A DNA stretch of 43,226 bases from a bacterium (GTDB lineage: Bacteria; Auribacterota; UBA3054), in contig JAGCDY010000120.1 in NCBI GenBank assembly GCA_017650925.1, positions 1 through 43,226 on the forward strand. Reading direction: 5' to 3'. Shown one piece after another: positions 1 through 7,820 of the stretch; the stretch's first letter is position 1; each line of letters begins with the position of its first letter. The translations under genes were made by a program, and so were the position numbers. Under the pieces are notes generated by a model that did no database searches, was not told where the DNA came from, and saw nothing but the letters and a program-made list of their open reading frames with translations.

Positions 1-38
1 AGGGTGGCGGCGAATTTTTCTTTGTCAGCTATCAGCAT
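1..38 (-). CDS. N-terminal fragment of an unidentified protein
   Basis: Only the first 12 codons lie in the window, reading MLIADKEKFAAT on the minus strand, and the frame is still open at base 1. The start is supported by an AAGGA ribosome-binding site seven bases before the ATG and by a good promoter just upstream (63-91). The fragment is too short to assign to any family. It is transcribed divergently from the DUF5131 gene at 127. Confidence 0.45.
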   Translation of the reverse strand, partial: MLIADKEKFAAT

Positions 39-62
39 TTCTAATTCCTTAAGATTTTTCTG

Positions 63-91
63 ATTATAGCAGAAGGGCTTTTTTTTGGCAA
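63..91 (-). promoter_or_regulatory. Promoter of the left-edge minus-strand gene
   Basis: On the minus strand, TTGCCA (86-91) and TATAAT (63-68) are separated by 17 bases, and the -10 carries an extended TGC (TGCTATAAT). The predicted start near base 56 leaves a leader of about 18 bases containing the AAGGA site. Confidence 0.6.
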
Positions 92-111
92 ACGGCAAGG
101 CTTGCGGGACT

Positions 112-120
112 TGTTATAAT
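112..120 (+). promoter_or_regulatory. Extended -10 promoter of the DUF5131 gene
   Basis: TGTTATAAT is an extended -10 element that ends six bases before the ATG at 127. No convincing -35 box is visible at normal spacing. A transcript starting about seven bases after the -10 would begin at the start codon itself, so the mRNA is predicted to be leaderless. Confidence 0.5.
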
Positions 121-126
121 ATTGGC

Positions 127-888
127 ATGAGAAGCATTATCTGGAATCCCTGGCACGGCTGCCACAAGATCAGCGCCGGCTGCGCCCACTGCTACGTCTA
201 CCGCAGGGACGCTTCCTGCGGCCGCGCGGCCGACCGGGTCGTGAAGACCGGGGATTTCTATCTGCCCATGCGTCGGGACCGTTCTGGGTCTTACAAGATA
301 CCTTCCGGATCGGACATCGACACTTGCTTCACCTCGGACTTCTTCGTGGAGGACGCCGATCCCTGGCGGGCCGAATGCTGGGAGATGATGAAAATTAGGA
401 GCGACCTATCCTTTTTCTTCATTACCAAAAGGATCGACAGGATGGAGGAGTGTCTGCCGCCGGACTGGGGGGAAACGGGCTATCCCAACGTTTCTATCGC
501 CTGCACGGTAGAGAACCAGGCCATGGCGGACTACAGGCTGCCGATTTACCTCAGGATGCCGCTTAGGGCTAGGTCGATAGTTTGCTCTCCGCTTTTGGAG
601 AAGATCGAGCTGAAAAAGTATCTTGACGGGACCGTCACCAACCTTACGGCGGCGGGGGAGTCGGGGAATATGGCAAGGGTCTGCGATTACGAGTGGGTGC
701 TCGATCTGAGGAGGCAGTGCCTTGAAACGAAAACATCCTTCTGGTTCATGCAGACCGGCGCTCTTTTTAGAAAAGACGGAAAACTTTACAGGGTGCAAAG
801 GAAGATCCAGCATAGCCAGGCCAGAAAAGCGGGAATAAATCTCGTGTTTCGAAAAAAACCTTGCCGTGAAGAGGACTTTTTACTATAA
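127..888 (+). CDS. DUF5131 / phage Gp37-Gp68 family protein
   Basis: This 253-residue protein opens with the family signature WNPWHGC...SAGC.HCY. The cysteines C12, C19 and C22 form a C-x6-C-x2-C cluster that resembles an iron-sulfur or radical-SAM-type site. The conserved SDFF and FFITKR segments follow in the expected order. The family was named from mycobacteriophage Gp37/Gp68 but is widespread in bacterial chromosomes, and I know of no settled reaction for it. I chose the ATG at 127 over the upstream in-frame start at 85 because the homologous region begins there and a TATAAT box occupies the intervening bases. No phage genes lie nearby. Family assignment is confident; function is unknown. 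Confidence 0.8.
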   Translation: MRSIIWNPWHGCHKISAGCAHCYVYRRDASCGRAADRVVKTGDFYLPMRRDRSGSYKIPSGSDIDTCFTSDFFVEDADPWRAECWEMMKIRSDLSFFFITKRIDRMEECLPPDWGETGYPNVSIACTVENQAMADYRLPIYLRMPLRARSIVCSPLLEKIELKKYLDGTVTNLTAAGESGNMARVCDYEWVLDLRRQCLETKTSFWFMQTGALFRKDGKLYRVQRKIQHSQARKAGINLVFRKKPCREEDFLL

Positions 889-889
889 T
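861..889 (+). promoter_or_regulatory. Promoter of the MCE/lipoprotein gene pair
   Basis: TTGCCG (861-866) and TATAAT (884-889) are separated by exactly 17 bases. The promoter overlaps the last codons of the DUF5131 gene. Transcription would start near 896 and give a leader of about 25 bases with no obvious Shine-Dalgarno sequence. Confidence 0.6.
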
Positions 890-921
890 TTTTACAATAA
901 TCAAGCAATTCTTTACTATTC

Positions 922-1923
922 ATGGCAAGCGAACTTCACAAGACCAGGGTGGGGGTATTTGTCTGCGCGGGCTTCGCGCTGATAATAATCGCCCTGCTGA
1001 TCTGGAGCCACATTTCCTGGGGTGGGTCTCCCAGGACTTATTCCTGCTATTTCGGCGAGAGCGTCCAGGGATTGACCGTGGACAGCCCAGTCCGGTTCCG
1101 AGGGATAACGGTCGGCTCAGTTTCCCACATAGGCATCGCCCCCGACGGGGAGCTGGCGGAGATCTTCTTCCAGATCTCGCATAACAGCGGCTTTGCGATC
1201 GATCTGGAAAACATGTACATACACATAACCGGCAACCTGCTCACGGGCATCAAGTACCTTGAGATAGAACTGGTGGGGGACAGGCCGAAGCCCAACCGCA
1301 GTTTCCCCTTCGAGCCGGAATATCCGGCGGTCGGCACTTACCACACCGTTTCCGCGGAAGACATTTTCTATCAGCTGACGAAATTCCTGGACGACCTTAA
1401 CGTCAAGTCCATTTCCACTTCCATCACCAACATATTGGACGGCGTGCAGAAGGTCCTGGGGCATGAAAATCTGGCGCCCTTGGTCTCGAACGTGACGGTC
1501 ACCTCGGAGAATATCAGGGAGATCACGGAATCCCTCAAGGTCTCCGTCACGACGAGGAACGTGGCGCTCCTCTATACGAACCTGAACCAGGCGGTCGTGA
1601 ATTTCCGGGCTGTTTCGGACACTCTGGAAAACAATCTGAACGACGCTACGGTATCCAATATCGTCGGCAACATAACGGAGACGACCGCCACGGTAAAAGA
1701 GGCCGTCAACGCCGTTTCGCCGGAAGATATCAAGGCTTTCGCGGATTCGCTGCAGAAGCTTATCCTGCACGCCAACATGCTCGTCAACATGACGAGCGAG
1801 GAAGTGGATGATCTTATGGCCGAAGTCCAGCGTGCGGCCGTCAACATCAGGGCTTTCACGGAAGCTTTGCGAGCCAGGCCGGGACAGACATTGTTCGGCG
1901 AGGATAAGGAGAAAAACAAATGA
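922..1923 (+). CDS. MlaD-family MCE-domain protein
   Basis: This is a 333-residue periplasmic, membrane-anchored protein. One transmembrane helix (about residues 10-28) is followed by a single MCE domain (about 38-115) with the typical GLTVDSPVRFRGITVGSV segment. The rest is helical and low in complexity, as in long MlaD homologues that form hexameric rings carrying lipid between the membranes. In Mla-type systems MlaD works with the permease MlaE and the ATPase MlaF. Neither is in this window, so the transporter core must be encoded elsewhere. The gene overlaps the next one by four bases (ATGA), so the two are probably translationally coupled. The MCE call is firm; the transported lipid is unknown. 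Confidence 0.85.
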   Translation: MASELHKTRVGVFVCAGFALIIIALLIWSHISWGGSPRTYSCYFGESVQGLTVDSPVRFRGITVGSVSHIGIAPDGELAEIFFQISHNSGFAIDLENMYIHITGNLLTGIKYLEIELVGDRPKPNRSFPFEPEYPAVGTYHTVSAEDIFYQLTKFLDDLNVKSISTSITNILDGVQKVLGHENLAPLVSNVTVTSENIREITESLKVSVTTRNVALLYTNLNQAVVNFRAVSDTLENNLNDATVSNIVGNITETTATVKEAVNAVSPEDIKAFADSLQKLILHANMLVNMTSEEVDDLMAEVQRAAVNIRAFTEALRARPGQTLFGEDKEKNK

Positions 1924-2567
1924 AAAAGTTATTCCTTTTGCTTTCGGCCGCTTTTCTTTTGACCGGCTGTCTCAGCGGGATCTTCAAAAGGGAAGCCTTA
2001 ACCGTCAACTATTACCAGATAGAGTATCCCGAGATCGGAAAAGTCTGTCAGGACACCTTCGACCTGTCGCTCTCCTTCCGGCGTCTGCAGGTCAACTCCG
2101 CTTACGACCGCAGCACGCTCATCTACATGAACGGCGACAAGTCGGGCGGCGTGTACAAATATGACGAGTGGCTCAGCTCCCCGGACGAGCTGATCTTCTC
2201 CATGCTGCAAAGGGACCTGGAGGACAGCGGCGTCTTCAAGAGCTTAACGTCCAGGACCGCCGGCGTGCTGCCTGATTATTCCCTGGTGGGAACTTTGGTG
2301 GAGGTCTACGAGAACAGGGAGCTGCTCAGCAGAAAAGCAAAAGCCCACGTCGTCATGCTCTTTACCTTAACGAGGCTTGAACGCGGCAGCAAGTCTTCCA
2401 GAGTCGTCTTGCAGAAGCGCTACACCGCCGACGGCGAATGCACGAGCGAGGATCCTGAATCCTACGTCCAGGGAGTCTGCGCCTCCCTAAGGGAGATCTC
2501 CGAAAACCTGAACAAAGACATTTATTCCGCTGTCAAGGAAGAAGAGGAACGTTTGAAAAACAATTAA
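1920..2567 (+). CDS. PqiC-like ABC-transport auxiliary lipoprotein
   Basis: This 215-residue protein has a lipoprotein signal with the lipobox LLTGC (C17). The mature part fits the ABC_trans_aux/PqiC pattern: an early YYQIEYP strand, the DELIFSMLQRDLEDSGVFKSL segment, which is usually the sub-unit helix before the second strand, and a late long helix. Such lipoproteins sit on the inner face of the outer membrane and partner MCE proteins, as PqiC does for PqiB. The start has an AAGGAG site and overlaps the MCE gene. The family is divergent at sequence level, so the call rests partly on the operon partner. It may help dock the MCE ring at the outer membrane. Confidence 0.7.
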   Translation: MKKLFLLLSAAFLLTGCLSGIFKREALTVNYYQIEYPEIGKVCQDTFDLSLSFRRLQVNSAYDRSTLIYMNGDKSGGVYKYDEWLSSPDELIFSMLQRDLEDSGVFKSLTSRTAGVLPDYSLVGTLVEVYENRELLSRKAKAHVVMLFTLTRLERGSKSSRVVLQKRYTADGECTSEDPESYVQGVCASLREISENLNKDIYSAVKEEEERLKNN

Positions 2568-2576
2568 GGAGTGACA

Positions 2577-4721
2577 ATGCCAATCAAAAAGATCCTGCCG
2601 TTTATCCTGCCCGTTTTAATTTCCGGCTGCTTTTCCAATATGTCCGACATGCTTACGACCCCGATGAATTCAGAAAACATACCGCCTGCTCCGGCGACAA
2701 AGATCATTCCTGAGACGAACGTTTATCACGGCGTCACGATAGTCGACGACTACGCCTGGATGGAGGACAATACCAGACCCGACGTTCAGGAGTGGACGAA
2801 AGAGCAGAACGAACGCTTTTACGAATACGCTGACAAGCTGCCCGCCACGGCTTATCTTACGAAAGAGCTGAAGCGTCTCTGGCGCTACGCCGACCAGACC
2901 GTGCCGACGGAAGTTTACGACGGAGAACGCCTTTACTTCAGCAAGAAGGGCGTCGAGGACACCAAGTGGATACTCATGACGAAGGCTAACGCCAACGCCC
3001 CGGAGGTTGTCGTTCTGGATCCCAACAAGTGGGACAAGGACGATTATCTTTCCGGCGCGGCGAGGTCCCGCGACGGCCGCTACGTGGCCTACGGCATAGG
3101 CCACGCCGGCGACGAGAACCCCGTCATCCACGTCCTGGACGTGGAGAACATGATAGAGCTTCCCGACAGGCTCAAAGGCTGGAAGCAGGGCGTTTCCTGC
3201 TGGAAGAAGGACAACTCCGGTTTCTACTACACCTGCAAACCCGCGAAAGGAACTGTCCCCGACGGCGAGGAATTCTACTGGCACGCCGTTTATTTCCATA
3301 AGCTCGGAACTGACAGCGAGGAGGACCAGCTCGTTTTCAATTCCGAGACCGACAGGGAAAAATGGCACGGCGTCGACCTCTCCGACGATGAGAAATACAT
3401 GCTCTACTACAGGGGCAATTTCGGTTCGGCCGACATCTGGCTCAAGAAGAACATCGAGGGCGCGGAGCTTGTTCCTGTCGTCATCGGCAAGGAAGCGAAT
3501 TTCGACGTCGCCATGGTGGAAAACAAGCTTTTCATCAGGACGAATCTCGACGCTCCCAAATTTATGGTCTACGTGGCCGACATGGAGAAGCCCGGCTTTG
3601 AGAACTGGGAAGTCTTCCTGCCGGAGAGCGAAATGAAGCTGGAAGATCTGAGCTTCATCGACGGACACATCTACGCCAAGTACCTAAGCGGCATCGAGAC
3701 CGTCATCAAGGTCTACAACTTTGACGGCACGTTCGTGAGGAACATGACGCTGCCCGCAAGCTTCTGTTCCGCCGGGGTCTCCGGCTACTGGCACAAGGGC
3801 CCCGTCAGGCTCAACTGTTCCAGCTACCTCATTCCCAACACGACTTACGCCTACAACGCCGCGGAGGATAAGCTGACGGTTTTGAAAGAATTCCCGGTCA
3901 AATACGACCTCGACAACTGCGCCGTCACGCAGGTCTTCTATCCCTCCAAAGACGGAACGAAGATCCCGATGACCATCGTTTATCCCAAAGATCGTCCCAG
4001 AGACGGCAGCTGCCCCTGCATCCTGGACGGCTACGGCGGTTTCAACGTCTCCCTGACGCCCGGCTTCATCGGCTCCAATTCCCTGTGGGTGCAGAATGGC
4101 GGCGTCTTCGCCATCGCGAATCTAAGAGGCGGCGGTGAGTACGGCGAGACCTGGCACAAGGCCGGCATGCGCGAGAATAAGCAGAACGTCTTCGACGACT
4201 TCATCGCGGCGGCGGAATATCTGATCAAGGAAGGCTACACCAGCAAAGAGAAGCTCGGCATTTCCGGCGGCTCTAACGGCGGTCTTTTGGTCGGCGCCTG
4301 CGCCGTCCAGCGCCCGGATCTTTACAAAGCCGTCAGGTGCGGCGTGCCGCTCCTGGACATGATCAAATTCCACAAGTTCAGGATCGCCAACATCTGGTCT
4401 GAGGAGTACGGCACCTCCGACTTCAAGGAGCAGTTTGAATACCTCATTAAGTACTCCCCCTATCAGAATATCAAGAAAGGTGTGAAGTACCCCGATATGC
4501 TCATCACAGGCGGCGAGAACGACGCCAGGGTCGATCCCATGCACGTCAGGAAGATGGGCGCGAAGCTGCAGGCCTGCTCGACGGGCGGAGTAGTTTTCCC
4601 GGTCGTCTATCCGGACGCCGGCCACGGCTCCTCAGTGGACTTCGATTCCAGGGTCAGACAGTACGCCAGGGAAGGCGCTTTCATGTACGACCGGCTCGGA
4701 TTGGAGATCAGGGAGAAATAA
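2577..4721 (+). CDS. Prolyl oligopeptidase family serine peptidase (S9A), lipoprotein
   Basis: This 714-residue peptidase cleaves short peptides after proline. The N-terminus has a lipobox (LISGC, C18), so it is probably anchored to a membrane facing the periplasm or surface. The beta-propeller occupies about residues 60-440. The alpha/beta hydrolase domain carries the full triad: Ser566 in GGSNGG, Asp649 in GENDARV and His683 in AGHGS. Length matches the family. I chose the ATG at 2577, five bases after an AAGGAG site, over the GTG at 2571, which overlaps that site. It follows the PqiC-like gene by nine bases, so it shares the operon, and it is closed by the terminator at 4727. Confidence 0.92.
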   Translation: MPIKKILPFILPVLISGCFSNMSDMLTTPMNSENIPPAPATKIIPETNVYHGVTIVDDYAWMEDNTRPDVQEWTKEQNERFYEYADKLPATAYLTKELKRLWRYADQTVPTEVYDGERLYFSKKGVEDTKWILMTKANANAPEVVVLDPNKWDKDDYLSGAARSRDGRYVAYGIGHAGDENPVIHVLDVENMIELPDRLKGWKQGVSCWKKDNSGFYYTCKPAKGTVPDGEEFYWHAVYFHKLGTDSEEDQLVFNSETDREKWHGVDLSDDEKYMLYYRGNFGSADIWLKKNIEGAELVPVVIGKEANFDVAMVENKLFIRTNLDAPKFMVYVADMEKPGFENWEVFLPESEMKLEDLSFIDGHIYAKYLSGIETVIKVYNFDGTFVRNMTLPASFCSAGVSGYWHKGPVRLNCSSYLIPNTTYAYNAAEDKLTVLKEFPVKYDLDNCAVTQVFYPSKDGTKIPMTIVYPKDRPRDGSCPCILDGYGGFNVSLTPGFIGSNSLWVQNGGVFAIANLRGGGEYGETWHKAGMRENKQNVFDDFIAAAEYLIKEGYTSKEKLGISGGSNGGLLVGACAVQRPDLYKAVRCGVPLLDMIKFHKFRIANIWSEEYGTSDFKEQFEYLIKYSPYQNIKKGVKYPDMLITGGENDARVDPMHVRKMGAKLQACSTGGVVFPVVYPDAGHGSSVDFDSRVRQYAREGAFMYDRLGLEIREK

Positions 4722-4726
4722 AAAAA

Positions 4727-4754
4727 GGCCCCGGAAAAACCGGGGCCTTTTTTT
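4727..4754. terminator. Bidirectional rho-independent terminator
   Basis: A perfect 8-bp stem, GGCCCCGG with CCGGGGCC around an AAAAA loop, is followed by seven T on the plus strand. Six A precede it, which gives a T-run on the minus strand. It ends the peptidase gene and can also end the convergent RRM gene. Confidence 0.9.
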
Positions 4755-4770
4755 CTAGGCAAGGGAAATC

Positions 4771-5040
4771 TTATTCTGCTTTCGGCTCAACCTTTTTTTC
4801 GCGAGCTTCACTGACGATCAGCTTCCTGCCGCCGACTTCCATTTCGTGGAAAGTCTCGATGGCTTGCTTGGTCTCTTCGTCGGTGCTCATTTCTACGAAA
4901 CCGAAACCGCGGCTGCGTCTGGTCTCACGATCAAAGATGACCGAAGCGGAATTGACCGTTCCGACTGTCGAGAACAGTTTGGAAAGATCCTCTTTGGTCA
5001 TCGCGTAGGTCATGTTGCCCACAAAAATTTTGGTAGGCAT
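4771..5040 (-). CDS. RRM-type RNA-binding protein
   Basis: This 89-residue protein is essentially one RNA-recognition motif. RNP2 (IFVGNM, residues 5-10) and RNP1 (RGFGFVEM, 44-51) are both intact, with the aromatic residues that stack on RNA bases. A short lysine- and glutamate-rich tail follows. Single-RRM proteins of this kind are known from cyanobacteria, where some are cold-induced, and from other bacterial groups; they are thought to bind and stabilise mRNA. The start has an AAGGAA site. The gene has its own strong promoter and a leader of about 90 bases with a hairpin, which suggests post-transcriptional control. RNA targets cannot be inferred. Confidence 0.92.
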   Translation of the reverse strand: MPTKIFVGNMTYAMTKEDLSKLFSTVGTVNSASVIFDRETRRSRGFGFVEMSTDEETKQAIETFHEMEVGGRKLIVSEAREKKVEPKAE

Positions 5041-5088
5041 AATTTTCCTTACCTATTTTGAAAAGTTTAATGTGCGCGTCCAGTAAAA

Positions 5089-5107
5089 AAAGGAAACCTT
5101 TTCCTTT
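5089..5107 (-). promoter_or_regulatory. Hairpin in the 5' leader of the RRM gene
   Basis: AAAGGAAA and TTTCCTTT form an 8-bp stem with a 3-base loop, about 50 bases before the start codon of the RRM gene and inside its predicted leader. It could be a binding site for an RNA-binding protein, including the gene product itself. That role is inference. Confidence 0.4.
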
Positions 5108-5138
5108 CCCCCCTGAACAAAAAAATAAAACGTCGGCT

Positions 5139-5167
5139 ATTCTAGCAGTATTTCTAAAAAATGGCAA
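5139..5167 (-). promoter_or_regulatory. Promoter of the RRM gene
   Basis: On the minus strand, TTGCCA (5162-5167) and TAGAAT (5139-5144) are separated by 17 bases. The predicted start near 5132 gives a leader of about 92 bases, long for this genome. Confidence 0.65.
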
Positions 5168-5209
5168 GAGGAGCGCGCCTTGAAGGCGGAAGCGTGAACG
5201 CTTTTTTTA

Positions 5210-5218
5210 TGCTATAAT
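5210..5218 (+). promoter_or_regulatory. Extended -10 promoter of the DinG-like gene
   Basis: TGCTATAAT ends nine bases before the ATG at 5228. There is no clear -35 box and no Shine-Dalgarno sequence. The transcript would begin within about three bases of the start codon. Confidence 0.55.
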
Positions 5219-5227
5219 CCTTGATGT

Positions 5228-7798
5228 ATGGAGATATACGATTCACACTTCACGCCCAGCGCGGCCAGAAAGCTGAAGGCCGCCATTGAGGCGGCCAATG
5301 GCAACGAAGTCTTCGCCCGCGGCATCATGTCGGACGACGGCTTGATCTGCGACATCGAGGTCATCTCGCGCGGCAACGACCACATGGTCGCGGCCGTCAT
5401 GCAGCGTTGCCAGAGCGGTGATTACGCCATACACAATCATCCGCCGACGCACATGGTCTCCGCTAGGGAGAACATAAAGCCCTCGGACGCCGACGTCGGC
5501 ATCGCGAGCCAGCTCGGCGCCCGCGGCATCGGCAGCATGATCGTCGACAACGAGGTGAGGATGAGCTACGTCCTCGTCGAGACGGGCCCGATGAAAAAAT
5601 TGACGGCGCTTCCTGAGGATAAGATCGCGAGCCAACTTGACAAGGGTTCGCGTTTGAGCCAGCATTTCAAGAATTACGAGGAACGCCCCGAGCAGAAAGC
5701 CATGCTCACTCAAGTAACGAAGGCTTTCAACAAGGGGTCCTTGTGCGTGGCGGAAGCCGGCACAGGCACAGGCAAGACCATAGCCTATCTTCTGCCCTCC
5801 ATCGCCTGGTCGCTCGTGAACAACGAGAAGATCGTCATCGCGACGCACACCATAAATCTTCAGGAGCAGCTCTATAAAAAAGATTTTCCTGTAGTAAAAG
5901 ATCTCTTCTCGAAAGAGGCGGTGGCCGTTCTTGTGAAGGGCAGAGCCAACTACGCCTGCCTTAGGAAAGCCAACGTCATACTGAAGAATCCCGAGCTTAT
6001 AGCCGACGAGGATCAGGAAAGGCTCGAGAGCCTGGCGCGCTGGGCCGTCAAATCGGAGACGGGGGACAGGAGCGAACCGGCCGAGTATCCCGAAAGCAAA
6101 CACTGGGAGAAGCTCTCCTCCTCAAGGGAGACCTGCATAAAAAGCGCCTGCCCGTTCTTCAAAAGCTGCTTCGTTGTCAAGGCCAGGCGGAAAGCCGAGG
6201 AGGCCAACGTCATCATAACGAACCACGCGCTGCTCTTTTCCGACATCGTAATAAGGGAGAACGGGAACGCCACCGGCATCCTTCCGGACTACACGGCGGT
6301 CGTGATAGACGAAGCCCACAATCTTGAGGATTCCGCCACGAACCATTTCGGCATGGCGGTCTCCCGTTACGATATCCTGACGACTCTGAACGCCATTTAT
6401 CGTGTAAGCGGCCACAAGGAGACGGGCGCTCTAATAACGCTCGCCAATTTCGTGAAGAAGAATCCCGAGCGTTTCGGGAAAGATCAGGAGACGTTCCTCG
6501 AGCAGGTGAAAACTCTCATCGACGACGGTCTGCCCGTTCTGCGCGAAGAGGCGCTGGGAGAATGCGACGACATCTGCGACATCCTGATAAAGCTGGACGC
6601 CAAGGCCAAGTTAGGTGGCCAGGATCTCCTGCCGTACCGTCTGACCAAAGAGCACAGATCCACCGCCGAGTGGGAGGACGTCTGCGAGCATCTGAAGAAA
6701 CTGGAAGCGACCCTCACGCAGGGCGCATCTCTCTTCAAGGGGATCTTCGAAAGTTTGGAAGACAAGCTGAAGGAAGGCCATGACGAATTGCCCGGCCTTG
6801 CCAAGGACCTAGCCGTGCGCGTCGCCCAGCTGGAGACCTTCGCCTCCACCATTTCCGAAATAAGGGAAAAGGGCGAGGATGAGAACGGCATGGTCAGCTG
6901 GCTGGACGCCGGCATTTCCCAGAAACGGAATATCAAAAGATTCAGCATAGAGAGCGTTCCCATCACCGTGGGCGAACGCCTGAAGGAATCCCTTTACAAA
7001 AGATTCCGCACGGTCGTTCTGACGTCCGCGACTTTGTCGAGCAAGGACAAGCTCGATTTCTTCAAGAGCCGAGTCGGCCTCGACCTCTACGAGGAAGAGC
7101 TCAAAGCGACCGGCGGAAGGGAATTGACCGAGAACATCTACAAGTCGAGTTTCGATTACAAGAAGCAGGCCGCCCTGCTCGTGCCGGAAGACTCCTTCGA
7201 GCTGAACCAGAACGCCATGATCCTTGACCTGGCGCAGCTGACGGAAGGCGGGGCTTTCGTGCTCTTCACTTCTGTCGCGGGCATGCAGAGCTCATTCGAT
7301 GCCCTGGAAAAAGCTTTGCGCGCCAGGGGACTATTGCCCATGGTGCAGTTCTCGGATTCCAGCCACAATCTTTTGAACCGCTTCAAAAGCGCCCACAACG
7401 CCGTTCTCTTCGGCGTGGACAGCTTCTGGGCCGGCGTGGACGTTCCGGGGGAAAACCTGCGCTCCATCATTCTTACGAAACTGCCCTTCGCCGTGCCGAC
7501 GGAACCGATCCAGGAAGCCAGATGCGAAGAGCTGGAAAAGAAGGGCGTGACGTCGTTCGCGCACTATTCCGTTCCGCAGGCCGTAATCAAGCTCCGCCAG
7601 GGCTTCGGAAGATTGGTGAGGAGCAGCTCCGACTACGGGATCGTCACTATCCTGGACGACCGCATCCTGAAGAAGAGCTACGGGAAAACTTTCCTTGGCT
7701 CCCTGCCGGATTGCCAGAGATTCATCGGGCCCTTTAACGAAGTTCTTGACTCCGCGCAGTATTTTCTCGAGAATATAAAAAAACAAATAAACAAATAA
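5228..7798 (+). CDS. DinG/XPD-family DNA helicase with N-terminal JAB-like domain
   Basis: This 856-residue protein is a superfamily 2 iron-sulfur helicase expected to unwind DNA 5' to 3'. The helicase core has Walker A EAGTGTGKT (Lys183), the DEAH box (361-364), and four cysteines placed like the cluster ligands of DinG/XPD (C244, C303, C308, C314). The C-terminal domain carries the QGFGRLVRS motif. The first 120 residues are not helicase: they contain HNHP (His69, His71) followed by PSDAD (Ser86, Asp89), the H-x-H...S-x2-D metal site of JAB/RadC-type domains. The fusion would join a possible metal hydrolase to a repair helicase. The gene is predicted to be leaderless. The helicase call is firm; activity of the JAB-like part is unproven. 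Confidence 0.88.
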   Translation: MEIYDSHFTPSAARKLKAAIEAANGNEVFARGIMSDDGLICDIEVISRGNDHMVAAVMQRCQSGDYAIHNHPPTHMVSARENIKPSDADVGIASQLGARGIGSMIVDNEVRMSYVLVETGPMKKLTALPEDKIASQLDKGSRLSQHFKNYEERPEQKAMLTQVTKAFNKGSLCVAEAGTGTGKTIAYLLPSIAWSLVNNEKIVIATHTINLQEQLYKKDFPVVKDLFSKEAVAVLVKGRANYACLRKANVILKNPELIADEDQERLESLARWAVKSETGDRSEPAEYPESKHWEKLSSSRETCIKSACPFFKSCFVVKARRKAEEANVIITNHALLFSDIVIRENGNATGILPDYTAVVIDEAHNLEDSATNHFGMAVSRYDILTTLNAIYRVSGHKETGALITLANFVKKNPERFGKDQETFLEQVKTLIDDGLPVLREEALGECDDICDILIKLDAKAKLGGQDLLPYRLTKEHRSTAEWEDVCEHLKKLEATLTQGASLFKGIFESLEDKLKEGHDELPGLAKDLAVRVAQLETFASTISEIREKGEDENGMVSWLDAGISQKRNIKRFSIESVPITVGERLKESLYKRFRTVVLTSATLSSKDKLDFFKSRVGLDLYEEELKATGGRELTENIYKSSFDYKKQAALLVPEDSFELNQNAMILDLAQLTEGGAFVLFTSVAGMQSSFDALEKALRARGLLPMVQFSDSSHNLLNRFKSAHNAVLFGVDSFWAGVDVPGENLRSIILTKLPFAVPTEPIQEARCEELEKKGVTSFAHYSVPQAVIKLRQGFGRLVRSSSDYGIVTILDDRILKKSYGKTFLGSLPDCQRFIGPFNEVLDSAQYFLENIKKQINK

Positions 7799-7820
7799 AT
7801 AAACCAGACGAGAGGAAATC

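Noticed and set aside
127-888. Phage remnant suggested by the Gp37/Gp68 family name
   Set aside because: No other phage gene, integrase or attachment site lies nearby, and the family is common in bacterial chromosomes.
2670-3668. A 332-codon minus-strand frame inside the prolyl oligopeptidase gene
   Set aside because: It is antisense to a well-supported gene, shows low-complexity Val/Leu/Asp-rich sequence and has no start signal.
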